NCBI GenBank assembly: GCA_947498785.1
Contig: CANMLS010000004.1
Coordinates: 124,001-188,000, forward strand
From: an uncultured Aquimarina sp.
GTDB lineage: Bacteria; Bacteroidota; Bacteroidia; Flavobacteriales; Flavobacteriaceae
DNA length: 64,000 nt
Direction: 5' to 3'
Shown here: positions 26,010 to 34,270 of the stretch, piece after piece
Layout of the letters: each line of letters opens with the position of its first letter
Numbering within the stretch: the first letter of the stretch is position 1
Program-made: the position numbers and the translations under genes
The notes under the pieces: generated by a model
Databases searched by the model: none
Told to the model about the DNA's origin: nothing
The model's input: only the letters and a program-made list of their open reading frames with translations

Positions 26010-29003
26010 ATGTTATTGAAGAAAATTGTAGTTCTTACTTTTCTATTTTTTGTTGCGGTTGGATTCTCTCAAAAGAAGAAAGAAATCATGAATGCAACGA
26101 TGATTAGCTCAGCAAAATACATGAGAACGGTTGACCCTGTTGGAGGTAAAAAACTAATTCCAGGAAAACCTAGAGAAGGTAAAATAAACCCCAGAAGAAC
26201 AGGTGCAAATAAAATTGTTCCAGGAAAAGGTTTTCCTAGAAGAATGGATCCTTTATTAGCAAAAGGAAAAAGCGCAGGAAGTACAAGAGCAGCAAAAGCA
26301 CCTTCACTTACATTTGATGCAAACACAAGTTCTTTTTCGCCTTCAGACCCTACAGGAGCTATTGGTCCTAACCATTATGTTAGTGCCAAAAACTTTGAAT
26401 TTACAATACACGACAGAAGCGGGAATGTACTGGTTCCTTCTTCATCGTTAGAAAATATATTTCCAGGAGAAGATCTCGGAGATCCTATAGTGTTTTATGA
26501 TAGTTTTGCAGATCGATTTGTGATTACACAGTTTTCTGATACTCCCAATGGGTTTTTGGTAGCAGTAGGACAAGGGCCTGATCCTGTAAATGATGGATGG
26601 TATGTCTATCGGTTTAATACCGGAAGTTTTCCCGATTATACTAAGTTTTCTATATGGTCTGATGGGTATTATGTAACTGCAAACAAAGATCAGGGATTTG
26701 TGCAAACTAGTGAAGTCGTCTTTGTGATCGAAAGAGAAAAAATGCTAAGAGGAGAGGCAGAAGAAAATGTAAAAATAATAGGATTTCCTCTCCCAGGTGC
26801 CAGAATAGGTGGATTTTATAGTCCCGCATCTTTTAATGCTATTGGGAATACCTTACCTCCTGATGGGGATGCCAGAATTATCTATTTTCAGGATGATGAC
26901 TGGCAGGGAGTCACTCAAGATATGTTAAAACTCTGGAAAATAGATGTCAATTGGGTTTCTCCTAATAAATCTACCATAGCAGAAGCAGAAGAAATTGCTG
27001 TAACCATGTTTGATTCTACTTTTGATGGCGGTTCTTTTGGAAATATACCACAACCAGGAACAGAAGGTCAGGATATTGATGTATTGCAAGGGGCTATTAT
27101 GTATGCAAGTAACTATAGAAGGTTTTGTGATTATAATGCCGTTGTACTTAATTTTTCAGTAGATATAGATCCTGTTGCAGATAATGTAGCGGGGATACGT
27201 TGGTATGAATTGAGACAAAACGGAGATGGACAACCTTGGACTGTATTTCAAGAAGGAACCTATACCTCTACAGATGGTAAAAGTGCATGGTGTGGGAGTA
27301 TGGCTATGGATGTTTTTGGAAATATAGGCATGGCATATACAACCATGGGAACTACTAATAATGGAGCAAGTGCAGATAGTTTTGCTTCAATACGATACAC
27401 AGGAAGATTAGCAGGAGACCCATTAGGAGTGATGACATTTGCAGAAGAAACAATTGCATTAGGAACCGGAATCGATCGAACAGAAGAAAATAGATACGGA
27501 GATTATGCTCAACTTACTGTTGATCCGATTGATGATCAAACGTTCTGGCATATTGCAGAGTATTTTGTTGATGTTCCTAGTAGTTATTCAAGAAACGCAG
27601 TTGGAGTGTTTAAAATTGCAGAAGAGGTTACCACCGATGTAGGAGTTATACGTATTGATGTTCCAGAAGATGACGCTACATTTACCAATAACGAAACGAT
27701 TACTGTAACTCTAAAGAATTTTGGATCTACCACACAAAATAATATAGCTGTTAATTATTCTATTAATGGAGCAGCAGCAGTTACCGAACTGTTTGCTGGA
27801 CCTATTGATCCAGAGATGACAGCTTCTTTCTCATTTGGTACTATTGCAGATCTTACTGCAGAGAGAATCTATACAATTACTGCAGAGACTAATTTGGTAG
27901 GAGACCTTAAGCCAGAGAATGATTGTAGTGATAAAACACTTCTTAATTTGTTTTCTATTGATGTCGGTGTGGGAGAATTAATAACTCCGTCACTGGATAG
28001 CGGACTTTCTGCTTCTCCAGAATCAGTTAGGGTTACCTTATACAATTATGGAACCATAGCACAAACAAACATTCCTGTTTTTTATATGTTAAATAATGGA
28101 GCAAGAATCGAAGAAACTTTTTCAGGAACTATTCAGCCTCAGGAAGAAGTATCTTATACCTTCAGTACACAAGCAGAACTTATAGGAGTAGGTAATTTTG
28201 AATTTCTGATAGGAACGGCTTTAGCAACAGATCAGAATACCCAAAATGATAATATTACAAGAGTGATCGAAAGAGAGTTTTGTAAACCGATTTCAAACTG
28301 CTCACTGTCTGGAGACGGAATTATATCTTTTGAATTGTCAAACGTCACCAATTCTCCAATATCATGTGATACAGGTTATGAAGATTTTTCGAATGATTTT
28401 ATTATTAATTTAAATAGGTCTATTGGAGCCTATACACTTACAGTACAAACGGGATTTGCCGATCAAAATCGATCAGAACGTATATCTTTATGGATTGATT
28501 TTAATGATAATTTAGTTTTTGAAGAGTCAGAACTAGTATTAGATAATGTAGTTGTAGAAGAAGCTGATACCGATCAGGAATTTACCATTACAATAAATAA
28601 TCAAGCTGCTTTGGGAAGGCATTTACTTAGAGTTCGTGCAGGAGATGTAAATATAAATAATGGAGCTCTATTAAATGAAGCCTGTGGTTCTATGGATTTT
28701 GGAACTACCCATGACTATACTGTTGAAATAGGAGAAAACAAAGATCTGGATACAGGATTAATAGTAATCAGTGAACCCGATAATCAATTTCTGATTACCA
28801 AAGCTGATTCTGGTCCAGAGACACAGATAAGACTTTATGTTTTTAATATATTAGGGCAAGTAATTGCCTCTAATATGATCAACAAAGATGCCAATGGAAG
28901 GTTTGTATACGAGCTGGATATGTCTTTTGCAAGTTCTGGGGTTTATTTTGTTAGATTTGGTAAGAACAGGAAAGCAGAGGCTACAAAGTTTATTGTGCAG
29001 TAA
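26010..29003 (+). CDS. Large secreted protein with CARDB-like, GEVED and T9SS sorting domains
   Basis: About 997 aa from ATG 26010 (MLLKKIVVLTFLFFVAVGFSQ); an ATG six codons earlier is possible. Numbering from that earlier ATG, the order is: signal peptide; basic Gly/Pro-rich leader (25-100); a large domain (about 100-545) with DPTGAIGPNHYVSAKNFEF and SMAMDVFGNIGMAY of unknown activity; two tandem CARDB-like beta-sandwiches (548-650, 656-760) with matching DVGV and NDN/ENDC borders; a GEVED-type domain (763-915); and a type IX secretion C-terminal domain (916-1003: LYVFNILGQVIASN, GVYFVRFGKNRKAEATKFIV). It should be exported by the T9SS and attached to or released from the cell surface. Substrate unknown. 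Confidence 0.87.
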   Translation: MLLKKIVVLTFLFFVAVGFSQKKKEIMNATMISSAKYMRTVDPVGGKKLIPGKPREGKINPRRTGANKIVPGKGFPRRMDPLLAKGKSAGSTRAAKAPSLTFDANTSSFSPSDPTGAIGPNHYVSAKNFEFTIHDRSGNVLVPSSSLENIFPGEDLGDPIVFYDSFADRFVITQFSDTPNGFLVAVGQGPDPVNDGWYVYRFNTGSFPDYTKFSIWSDGYYVTANKDQGFVQTSEVVFVIEREKMLRGEAEENVKIIGFPLPGARIGGFYSPASFNAIGNTLPPDGDARIIYFQDDDWQGVTQDMLKLWKIDVNWVSPNKSTIAEAEEIAVTMFDSTFDGGSFGNIPQPGTEGQDIDVLQGAIMYASNYRRFCDYNAVVLNFSVDIDPVADNVAGIRWYELRQNGDGQPWTVFQEGTYTSTDGKSAWCGSMAMDVFGNIGMAYTTMGTTNNGASADSFASIRYTGRLAGDPLGVMTFAEETIALGTGIDRTEENRYGDYAQLTVDPIDDQTFWHIAEYFVDVPSSYSRNAVGVFKIAEEVTTDVGVIRIDVPEDDATFTNNETITVTLKNFGSTTQNNIAVNYSINGAAAVTELFAGPIDPEMTASFSFGTIADLTAERIYTITAETNLVGDLKPENDCSDKTLLNLFSIDVGVGELITPSLDSGLSASPESVRVTLYNYGTIAQTNIPVFYMLNNGARIEETFSGTIQPQEEVSYTFSTQAELIGVGNFEFLIGTALATDQNTQNDNITRVIEREFCKPISNCSLSGDGIISFELSNVTNSPISCDTGYEDFSNDFIINLNRSIGAYTLTVQTGFADQNRSERISLWIDFNDNLVFEESELVLDNVVVEEADTDQEFTITINNQAALGRHLLRVRAGDVNINNGALLNEACGSMDFGTTHDYTVEIGENKDLDTGLIVISEPDNQFLITKADSGPETQIRLYVFNILGQVIASNMINKDANGRFVYELDMSFASSGVYFVRFGKNRKAEATKFIVQ

Positions 29004-29004
29004 T

Positions 29005-29364
29005 TTATTTTTTACGGACATTGATTTCTGTAATAGAAACTGGTCGTGCACCAGTACATCTACTAGGTCTTCTTAAACTAGCAAATTTTACCCAAACCAG
29101 TTCAGGAACTTCAGCTTTAAAAAAATCACTAAGATTCACAGGATCAAGATTATCTTTATACTCCTCTACATTTAAAATATAAGGACAGTCTTTAGATTTA
29201 CTGTTACTAATTGTACCCTTACTAAAACCTTTTTTGATCATCTCTTTAGAAATATCTTGTTTAACAATAAGATTAGAAGAAGTGTTAGCAGTATCCCCAG
29301 CGGTTTTAGAAGGCTTACAATTTGATATACTTAAAAGTATAACCAATAGATATAACTTATACAT
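29005..29364 (-). CDS. Small lipoprotein of unknown function
   Basis: 119 aa with signal MYKLYLLVILLSISNC and lipobox Cys16. The mature part has a Ser/Thr linker and then a compact domain with CPYILNVEEYKDNLDPVNL, FKAEVPELVWVKFASLRRPS and RCTGARPVSITEI; its two cysteines could pair. Convergent with the T9SS protein gene, stops one base apart. Conserved-looking, but not assigned. Confidence 0.75.
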   Translation of the reverse strand: MYKLYLLVILLSISNCKPSKTAGDTANTSSNLIVKQDISKEMIKKGFSKGTISNSKSKDCPYILNVEEYKDNLDPVNLSDFFKAEVPELVWVKFASLRRPSRCTGARPVSITEINVRKK

Positions 29365-29521
29365 TTTGAATACTTAAATTGGAGGTATAAAGATCATAAA
29401 AAAAAATTAGAATATAAGTGTAATTGACATAAGGTTGTAACATGCTAATATTTGTCTTGTATTTATTACAGATAAAATAATAGTAAGTTTTATTTTTACT
29501 AAAATTTTAAATCAAGATGCA

Positions 29522-30292
29522 ATGAAAATCGTCTCTTATAATGTAAACGGAATTAGAGCAGCGCTAAACAAAGGATTTATAGAATGGTTGAAACAAACCG
29601 ATCCAGATGTTATTTGTCTTCAGGAAATAAAAGCCAATAAAGAACAATTGGATCTGGAGATATTTGCAGAAGCTGGATATGCTCATAATTTCTGGTATAG
29701 TGCTCAGAAAAAAGGATATAGTGGCGTGGCGATTTTATCAAAAACAGCTCCAGATCATGTAGAGTATGGCACAGGAATAGAGTATATGGATTTTGAAGGT
29801 CGTAACATAAGAGCAGATTTTAATGGAGTTTCTGTAATGAGTTTATATTTACCTAGTGGAACTAATATAGAGCGATTAGAGCATAAGTTGAAGTATATGG
29901 CAGATTTTCAGACGTATATCAATGATATAAAGAAAGACTATCCAAATCTTGTTATTCTAGGAGATTATAATATATGCCATCAAGCAATCGATATTCATGA
30001 TCCGGTACGTAATAAAAATGTGTCTGGATTTTTACCCGTAGAGCGAGAATGGATTGGTAATTTTATGGATAGTGGTTTTATTGATTCGTTTAGGCATTTT
30101 AACACAGAACCACATCAATATTCCTGGTGGAGTTATAGGGCCAATGCTAGGGCGAATAATAAAGGATGGCGTTTGGACTATGGTATGGTGGCACAACCAT
30201 TACAAGATAAATTAAAAAGAGCCGTTATTCTATCAGAGGCAAAACATAGTGACCATTGTCCGATTTTGGTAGAATTAGAAGAAGTAATGTAA
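29522..30292 (+). CDS. xth: Exodeoxyribonuclease III (AP endonuclease)
   Basis: 256-aa Mg-dependent EEP-fold nuclease of base-excision repair that cuts at abasic sites and removes 3' blocks. Key residues: Asn in SYNVNGIRAAL, Glu35 in CLQEIKA, the Asp/Asn pair in GDYNICHQAIDIHDP, the Trp/Arg loop RLDYGMV, and catalytic His in SDHCPI. Length is normal. The OmpA lipoprotein gene follows after 43 bases. Confidence 0.96.
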   Translation: MKIVSYNVNGIRAALNKGFIEWLKQTDPDVICLQEIKANKEQLDLEIFAEAGYAHNFWYSAQKKGYSGVAILSKTAPDHVEYGTGIEYMDFEGRNIRADFNGVSVMSLYLPSGTNIERLEHKLKYMADFQTYINDIKKDYPNLVILGDYNICHQAIDIHDPVRNKNVSGFLPVEREWIGNFMDSGFIDSFRHFNTEPHQYSWWSYRANARANNKGWRLDYGMVAQPLQDKLKRAVILSEAKHSDHCPILVELEEVM

Positions 30293-30335
30293 TCCAGGTT
30301 ACCAAGTTAAAAACCACTCAAAACTCATAATAAAA

Positions 30336-31295
30336 ATGATTAAAAAAATTGCACTCCTAGTACTTGTAGGAACAATGATGACATCATGTGTTTCTTCAAA
30401 AGTATTTAAGGAGCTAGAAGGCAAATATGCCCGTCTTAAACGAGAAAATCGTAAAATGAAAGACGAATTAGGAGCGTTAGAAAGAACAAGTAGCGCAGAT
30501 AAGAAAGCATTAGCAGAATTAGATGCCAAATATCAAAAACTCAAAGCAGAAAGAGATGATCTTGAAGGAAAATATAATGCAGCACAAGCTAATTATGAAA
30601 ACCTAAAAGAGTCTTATGATGCCTTAGAAAAGAATAGTTCTGCAGCTATAGCATCCAATAGCAGGAAAAACAGAGAGTTATTAAGACAATTAGAAGAAAA
30701 AGAACGCGCCTTGGCTGCAGAACGTAGCCGTCTGGATAAATTGCAAAGTGACCTAGAGGCACGTTCTAAGCGAGTGAATGAATTAGAGGGATTGATTGCA
30801 GCCAAAGATGCAAAAATGCAAGCGCTAAAAAATGCAATCTCCAAAGCACTGCGAAATTTTGAAGGGAAAGGCCTTACGGTAGAAGAACGTAATGGCAAAG
30901 TGTATATTTCTATGGAAAACAAACTCCTGTTCGAATCTGGTAGTTGGGCCGTTGGAGCGCAAGGACAAAAAGCAGTAAAACAGCTAGGAAAAGTATTGGG
31001 TGAAAATCCTGATATCGCTGTTTTGATAGAAGGACATACTGATAATGTACCTTATACAGGAAATACACAGTTATCTGGCAACTGGGATTTGTCGACCAAG
31101 AGAGCAACTGCCATTGTAAATATTTTGGTACAGAATAGGCAAATAGACCCACAAAACCTTACAGCAGCAGGTAGAGGTGAGTTTGCCCCTGTAGCATCTA
31201 ATGATAATAGTGCTGGTAAAAGTAGAAACAGACGTATCGAAGTAATCTTAACTCCAAAACTAGATGAGATTACCAAATTGCTAAATGATATCTAA
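30336..31295 (+). CDS. OmpA-family lipoprotein with long coiled coil
   Basis: 319 aa. Lipoprotein signal MIKKIALLVLVGTMMTSC (Cys18), a long heptad-patterned coiled coil (25-180, rich in Lys/Glu/Leu) and a C-terminal OmpA peptidoglycan-binding domain (about 205-310: LIEGHTDNVPYTG, LSTKRATAIVNIL, NRRIEVIL) with the diaminopimelate-contacting Asp and Arg. It probably bridges the outer membrane and peptidoglycan across the periplasm. Not a Pal or OmpA barrel: there is no beta-barrel portion. Confidence 0.9.
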   Translation: MIKKIALLVLVGTMMTSCVSSKVFKELEGKYARLKRENRKMKDELGALERTSSADKKALAELDAKYQKLKAERDDLEGKYNAAQANYENLKESYDALEKNSSAAIASNSRKNRELLRQLEEKERALAAERSRLDKLQSDLEARSKRVNELEGLIAAKDAKMQALKNAISKALRNFEGKGLTVEERNGKVYISMENKLLFESGSWAVGAQGQKAVKQLGKVLGENPDIAVLIEGHTDNVPYTGNTQLSGNWDLSTKRATAIVNILVQNRQIDPQNLTAAGRGEFAPVASNDNSAGKSRNRRIEVILTPKLDEITKLLNDI

Positions 31296-31317
31296 TTCCC
31301 TTAGAAAAAGCATAAAA

Positions 31318-31352
31318 TAAAAAGAGCGACTCCATTTGGAGTCGCTCTTTTT
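31318..31352. terminator. Bidirectional terminator between convergent genes
   Basis: Arms AAAGAGCGACTCCA (31321-31334) and TGGAGTCGCTCTTT (31337-31350), flanked by A- and T-runs; serves the OmpA lipoprotein gene and the convergent 31374-31769 gene. Confidence 0.88.
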
Positions 31353-31373
31353 GTTTACTATATTTATCTTATA

Positions 31374-31769
31374 TTATAAACTATTAAGTATTGCGCGAAC
31401 TTCTGCGTCATTATTCTCTTTAGCACCTTCTTTAACTCGTTTTAGAACATCTAAAAATTTATCTACAACCTTGTGAGCTTGCATTTTATCCAAGGTGATT
31501 TGTCTTCCGGTAGAAGTAAGTAATTTATAATTGAAATAATCAATTGGAACAGATTTATCTTGTTCCTTTACTAAGGAAGTAGTTCCATTTTCTTTTATAA
31601 TAGAAATTACATTACCTTGCGCGGTTACTTTATTAGTAATTTCAGAAACATCCTTTGCCAGAGGATATAATTCATCTTTAAAAATTTGATCTAACTTACT
31701 CCAATCTTTTTGAGCTTGAACTGATACTCCTGCGCATAGCACAAATGCAAGTAAAAATAATTTTTTCAT
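31374..31769 (-). CDS. Small exported protein of unknown function
   Basis: 131 aa with signal peptide MKKLFLLAFVLCAGVSVQAQ. The mature part is a single alpha/beta domain starting KDWSKLDQIFKDELYPLAKD, with no cysteines. Not recognised. Its gene ends at the shared terminator with the OmpA lipoprotein. Confidence 0.72.
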   Translation of the reverse strand: MKKLFLLAFVLCAGVSVQAQKDWSKLDQIFKDELYPLAKDVSEITNKVTAQGNVISIIKENGTTSLVKEQDKSVPIDYFNYKLLTSTGRQITLDKMQAHKVVDKFLDVLKRVKEGAKENNDAEVRAILNSL

Positions 31770-32234
31770 AATGTTTGGGTGTTTAATAATGTATTAAAAG
31801 TTTATAGGTTAATTACACCGGTTACTTTAACGGGACAATTCTTTTTTTATTGTTAAAATAACCTTAAAAATTGCCTCAAAATAGGTAATTTATTTGATAA
31901 AAACCAAAAAGTGTGCCAAGGATTTAGTAAACAAAAATAAAATCCTTAATTATGCATATAGCAAAAACACACACGGGTTTTATATAAAAGCACAAAAATA
32001 CAGAAGACAGGTAACAAAAGGAAGTTGCCAGACGTTTATTATGAAGTGGTTTAAACTTTTTTGATTTAAGCGAAAAATAGTGATTTTGTGACCAGATGAA
32101 GTAATTTTTTAGTTGCATAGCAGCGCTACGGAAGTCAAAAATTGCGAAATATGGACGCAAAAAGGTGTTTTTTTAGCAAATTGAAAAAAGTTTAAATCAC
32201 TTCTATACCCAATTAATTTAAAACTATAAAACAA
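31770..32234. other. Gene-free stretch between divergent small exported-protein genes
   Basis: A minus-strand TATTTTTG at 31932-31939, with a TTG about 22 bases further up, could be a promoter for the 31374-31769 gene. A 78-codon minus frame (31924-32160) has no coding character. Nothing else seen. Confidence 0.35.
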
Positions 32235-32744
32235 ATGAAGAGGCTACCCATTTTTGTAATGTTAATAGTATCTGTGATCAAAGGAGTAAGTCAAGAAAGC
32301 GAAGAAGGATACCAGAACGAAGAAGAAATACAAAGTGAAGAAGAGGTGCAGGAGGATGAAAAAGGAGAAAACAACAATATTGACATCTACGGATATTTTA
32401 AGTTTACCAATGATGAGTATTCCAATGCCTTGGATAAGGTGAATGATATGTATCCAGAAGATCAAAATGTCCTATATACTTTGGTCGTAGAAGTTCAAAA
32501 AGATATAGTATTAAAAGATCGCTTGTTTAGAGAGTTGATCGCAAAACCCAAAAAAAAGAATCCTTTCAAGGGTAAAGACAGCTCAGGGTTTACCTGTATC
32601 CTACGTGGTCTTATAGAAAACAAAACAATATATAATGAAGCTATTAAAGATGGAAGTTCTGAGGATCAGGCCAGAAATGTCGCAGCCCTTGCCGAAAGAG
32701 CTGCCCGTAGAAAATGTGGTATCGCCAAGAAAGTGAATAAGTAA
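32235..32744 (+). CDS. Small exported acidic protein of unknown function
   Basis: 169 aa with a signal peptide (MKRLPIFVMLIVSVIKGVSQ). A highly acidic Glu/Gln/Asn tract (21-50) follows, then a helical domain with FTCILRGLIENKTIYNEAIK and a basic C-terminus AARRKCGIAKKVNK with two cysteines overall. The tract looks like a flexible linker. Not recognised, and it opens the repeat-rich accessory region. Confidence 0.65.
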   Translation: MKRLPIFVMLIVSVIKGVSQESEEGYQNEEEIQSEEEVQEDEKGENNNIDIYGYFKFTNDEYSNALDKVNDMYPEDQNVLYTLVVEVQKDIVLKDRLFRELIAKPKKKNPFKGKDSSGFTCILRGLIENKTIYNEAIKDGSSEDQARNVAALAERAARRKCGIAKKVNK

Positions 32745-32898
32745 TAGTACGGGCTGTTTCCATATTCCAGTAGATTCGAGTCACAAGCCGTGTTATATCA
32801 TATATTGACAAAAAACATAATCTTTCCTGCTATTTCTAGTTTTTTTATTGATCTGTGGTAGTGTTCTCTGGATATCTATAATAAGATCCGAGTCGCAG

Positions 32899-32928
32899 AC
32901 CTGTCAGGTTTCAAAAACCTGACAGATT
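32899..32928. repeat. Palindromic repeat, CCTGACAGG type
   Basis: CTGTCAGGTTT and AAACCTGACAG arms (11 bp) around a 3-base loop. Relatives at 33911, 34054 and 37550. Confidence 0.75.
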
Positions 32929-32984
32929 TATAATTTATGTTATCATTCCAGATTTGATTCGTAATGCATTTAGAAGCATGTAAT

Positions 32985-33013
32985 TATGGATTCTGATCTA
33001 CACCAGAAAGACA
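32985..33013. repeat. TCATTCC-type dispersed repeat, inverted copy
   Basis: Read on the minus strand it aligns with the element at 33852-33880 (shared GGTGTAGA, CAGAATC). The neighbouring 32942-32969 segment (ATCATTCCAGATTTGATTCG) looks like another decayed copy. Confidence 0.55.
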
Positions 33014-33152
33014 AACATATTAACGCCACTACGAGGAACATGCGACGAAGTAATCTTTTAAGCTTAATCATATCGGTTATCCTTGCCATTAGATGTTTTG
33101 GATTATTATAGTATCTTTATCAGTATCCTAATCTATTAAAAACCTACATATT

Positions 33153-33833
33153 ATGTTTATTATCTTTGGAACAAGAGGGATAAAACACACCGTGAGTGAA
33201 AGTCCCGTTTTATCAAATTCATGCCCAAACTGTAATGATGGAAGTCTGGTAAATAAACTCTATCGCAGATGGTTTACTTTATTCTTTATTCCTGTAATTC
33301 CGTTGGATATTGTAGATCGATTTTATGAATGTGATCGCTGTAAAAGTGCATACAATGAAAGTATAAAAACAGTATTACAACGTTCTCAGGAAGAGATTAA
33401 CGAAAATAAAAAACGTGCTACTGCTGTCTATGCAAAAGCATTAGTGGCTTCGATGACACATATGTCTATAGTAGATGGTAATTTTGCTCCAGAAGAAGAG
33501 CGTGAGATTATGGATGCTATAGAGGGTTTTCCTGAAATGAGAGATGAGTTAATGATCATACATAAAAATGTAAAGGTAAATGCCAATAAGGATAATCAGG
33601 TTTTTGATTACCTCAATAGTGCACGAAGTGAGTTATCATCAGAAGCATTGATCAATATTTTGGCTCAAGCTGCTGTAGTATTATTAGCAGATGGTGCTAT
33701 CGAGAAAGAAGAAGAAACCTTGATGAAAGAATATTTGATAGCTTGTGGATTACCAAAAGAAATGTATCAAACCTTAATCGATAAACTGAAGCAAAAAGAT
33801 ATGACCGAAATCAAAAAGGAACAATTGAATTAG
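33153..33833 (+). CDS. Zinc-ribbon plus TerB-like protein
   Basis: 226 aa, no signal peptide. The N-terminal zinc ribbon has NSCPNCNDG and YECDRCKSAY (two CxxC pairs, residues about 24-27 and 60-63) around an aromatic, hydrophobic segment RWFTLFFIPVIPLDIVDRFY. Residues about 90-220 form a TerB/TerB-like helical domain (MSIVDGNFAPEEEREI, LLADGAIEKEEETLMKEYL) with the acidic metal-binding loops found in tellurite-resistance-associated proteins. It is probably a cytoplasmic membrane-associated protein. Role unknown; the other tellurite genes are absent. Confidence 0.8.
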   Translation: MFIIFGTRGIKHTVSESPVLSNSCPNCNDGSLVNKLYRRWFTLFFIPVIPLDIVDRFYECDRCKSAYNESIKTVLQRSQEEINENKKRATAVYAKALVASMTHMSIVDGNFAPEEEREIMDAIEGFPEMRDELMIIHKNVKVNANKDNQVFDYLNSARSELSSEALINILAQAAVVLLADGAIEKEEETLMKEYLIACGLPKEMYQTLIDKLKQKDMTEIKKEQLN

Positions 33834-33851
33834 GAAAAGATCATACTATGC

Positions 33852-33880
33852 TGTCATTCCGGTGTAGACCAGAATCTATA
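33852..33880. repeat. TCATTCC-type dispersed repeat
   Basis: TGTCATTCCGGTGTAGACCA followed by GAATCTATA. A near copy lies at 37606-37633 and inverted copies at 32985-33013. Resembles the widespread intergenic TGTCATTCCCG...GGAATC family. Confidence 0.65.
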
Positions 33881-33910
33881 ATAAAGTACTGAATTTATAC
33901 TACGAATCAT

Positions 33911-33942
33911 AGACCTCACAGGTTTTTAACCCTGTGAGGTCT
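33911..33942. repeat. Palindromic repeat, CCTCACAGG type
   Basis: Arms AGACCTCACAGG (33911-33922) and CCTGTGAGGTCT (33931-33942), perfect 12-bp stem, then a T-run; could end transcription of the zinc-ribbon/TerB-like gene. Confidence 0.75.
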
Positions 33943-33970
33943 TTTGTTTTTAATAGGTCATACTCTTGTA

Positions 33971-34003
33971 CCCCGAGCTGTTATACTGAGCTTGTCGAAG
34001 GGC
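33971..34003. repeat. GAGCTTGTCGAAG-type dispersed repeat
   Basis: Contains CTGAGCTTGTCGAAGGGC, the core of the very common CCTTCGACAAGCTCAG intergenic repeat. Two further copies at 34123-34181. Confidence 0.75.
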
Positions 34004-34053
34004 TATATCAAAGTGTCCCAAAAATTTCAAAAAACACTATATATCATAGTCAT

Positions 34054-34085
34054 GACCTGACAGGTTTTCAAAAACCTGACAGGTC
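34054..34085. repeat. Palindromic repeat, CCTGACAGG type
   Basis: GACCTGACAGGTTT and AAACCTGACAGGTC, one mismatch across a 14-bp stem; same family as 32899-32928. Confidence 0.72.
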
Positions 34086-34122
34086 TATTAATTTAAAGCT
34101 AGTTAGAACCCTGAGCCTTTTT

Positions 34123-34181
34123 GTTATACTGAGCTTGTCGAAGTGCTGTCGAAGTGTGTCACCCTGAGTTTGTCGAAGGGT
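34123..34181. repeat. Tandem GAGCTTGTCGAAG-type repeats before the CHAT gene
   Basis: Two copies: GTTATACTGAGCTTGTCGAA and, after a short GCTGTCGAAG stub, CACCCTGAGTTTGTCGAAGG. Frames across them encode the artefact peptides CHPEFVEG and LSLSK, a recognised sign of this repeat, so the apparent upstream extension of the CHAT gene is not real coding sequence. Confidence 0.75.
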
Positions 34182-34270
34182 ACTCAATCCAATCAATAAC
34201 TTTTAACATTAACAAAGTAACATTTTTATGTACTCTGCTACTCTCTAATGAACTATATACTTCTTCCCCT

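Noticed and set aside
33934..34167. 77-codon frame between the TerB-like and CHAT genes
   Set aside because: Translates repeat sequence (LSLSK-type artefact peptide) rather than a protein.
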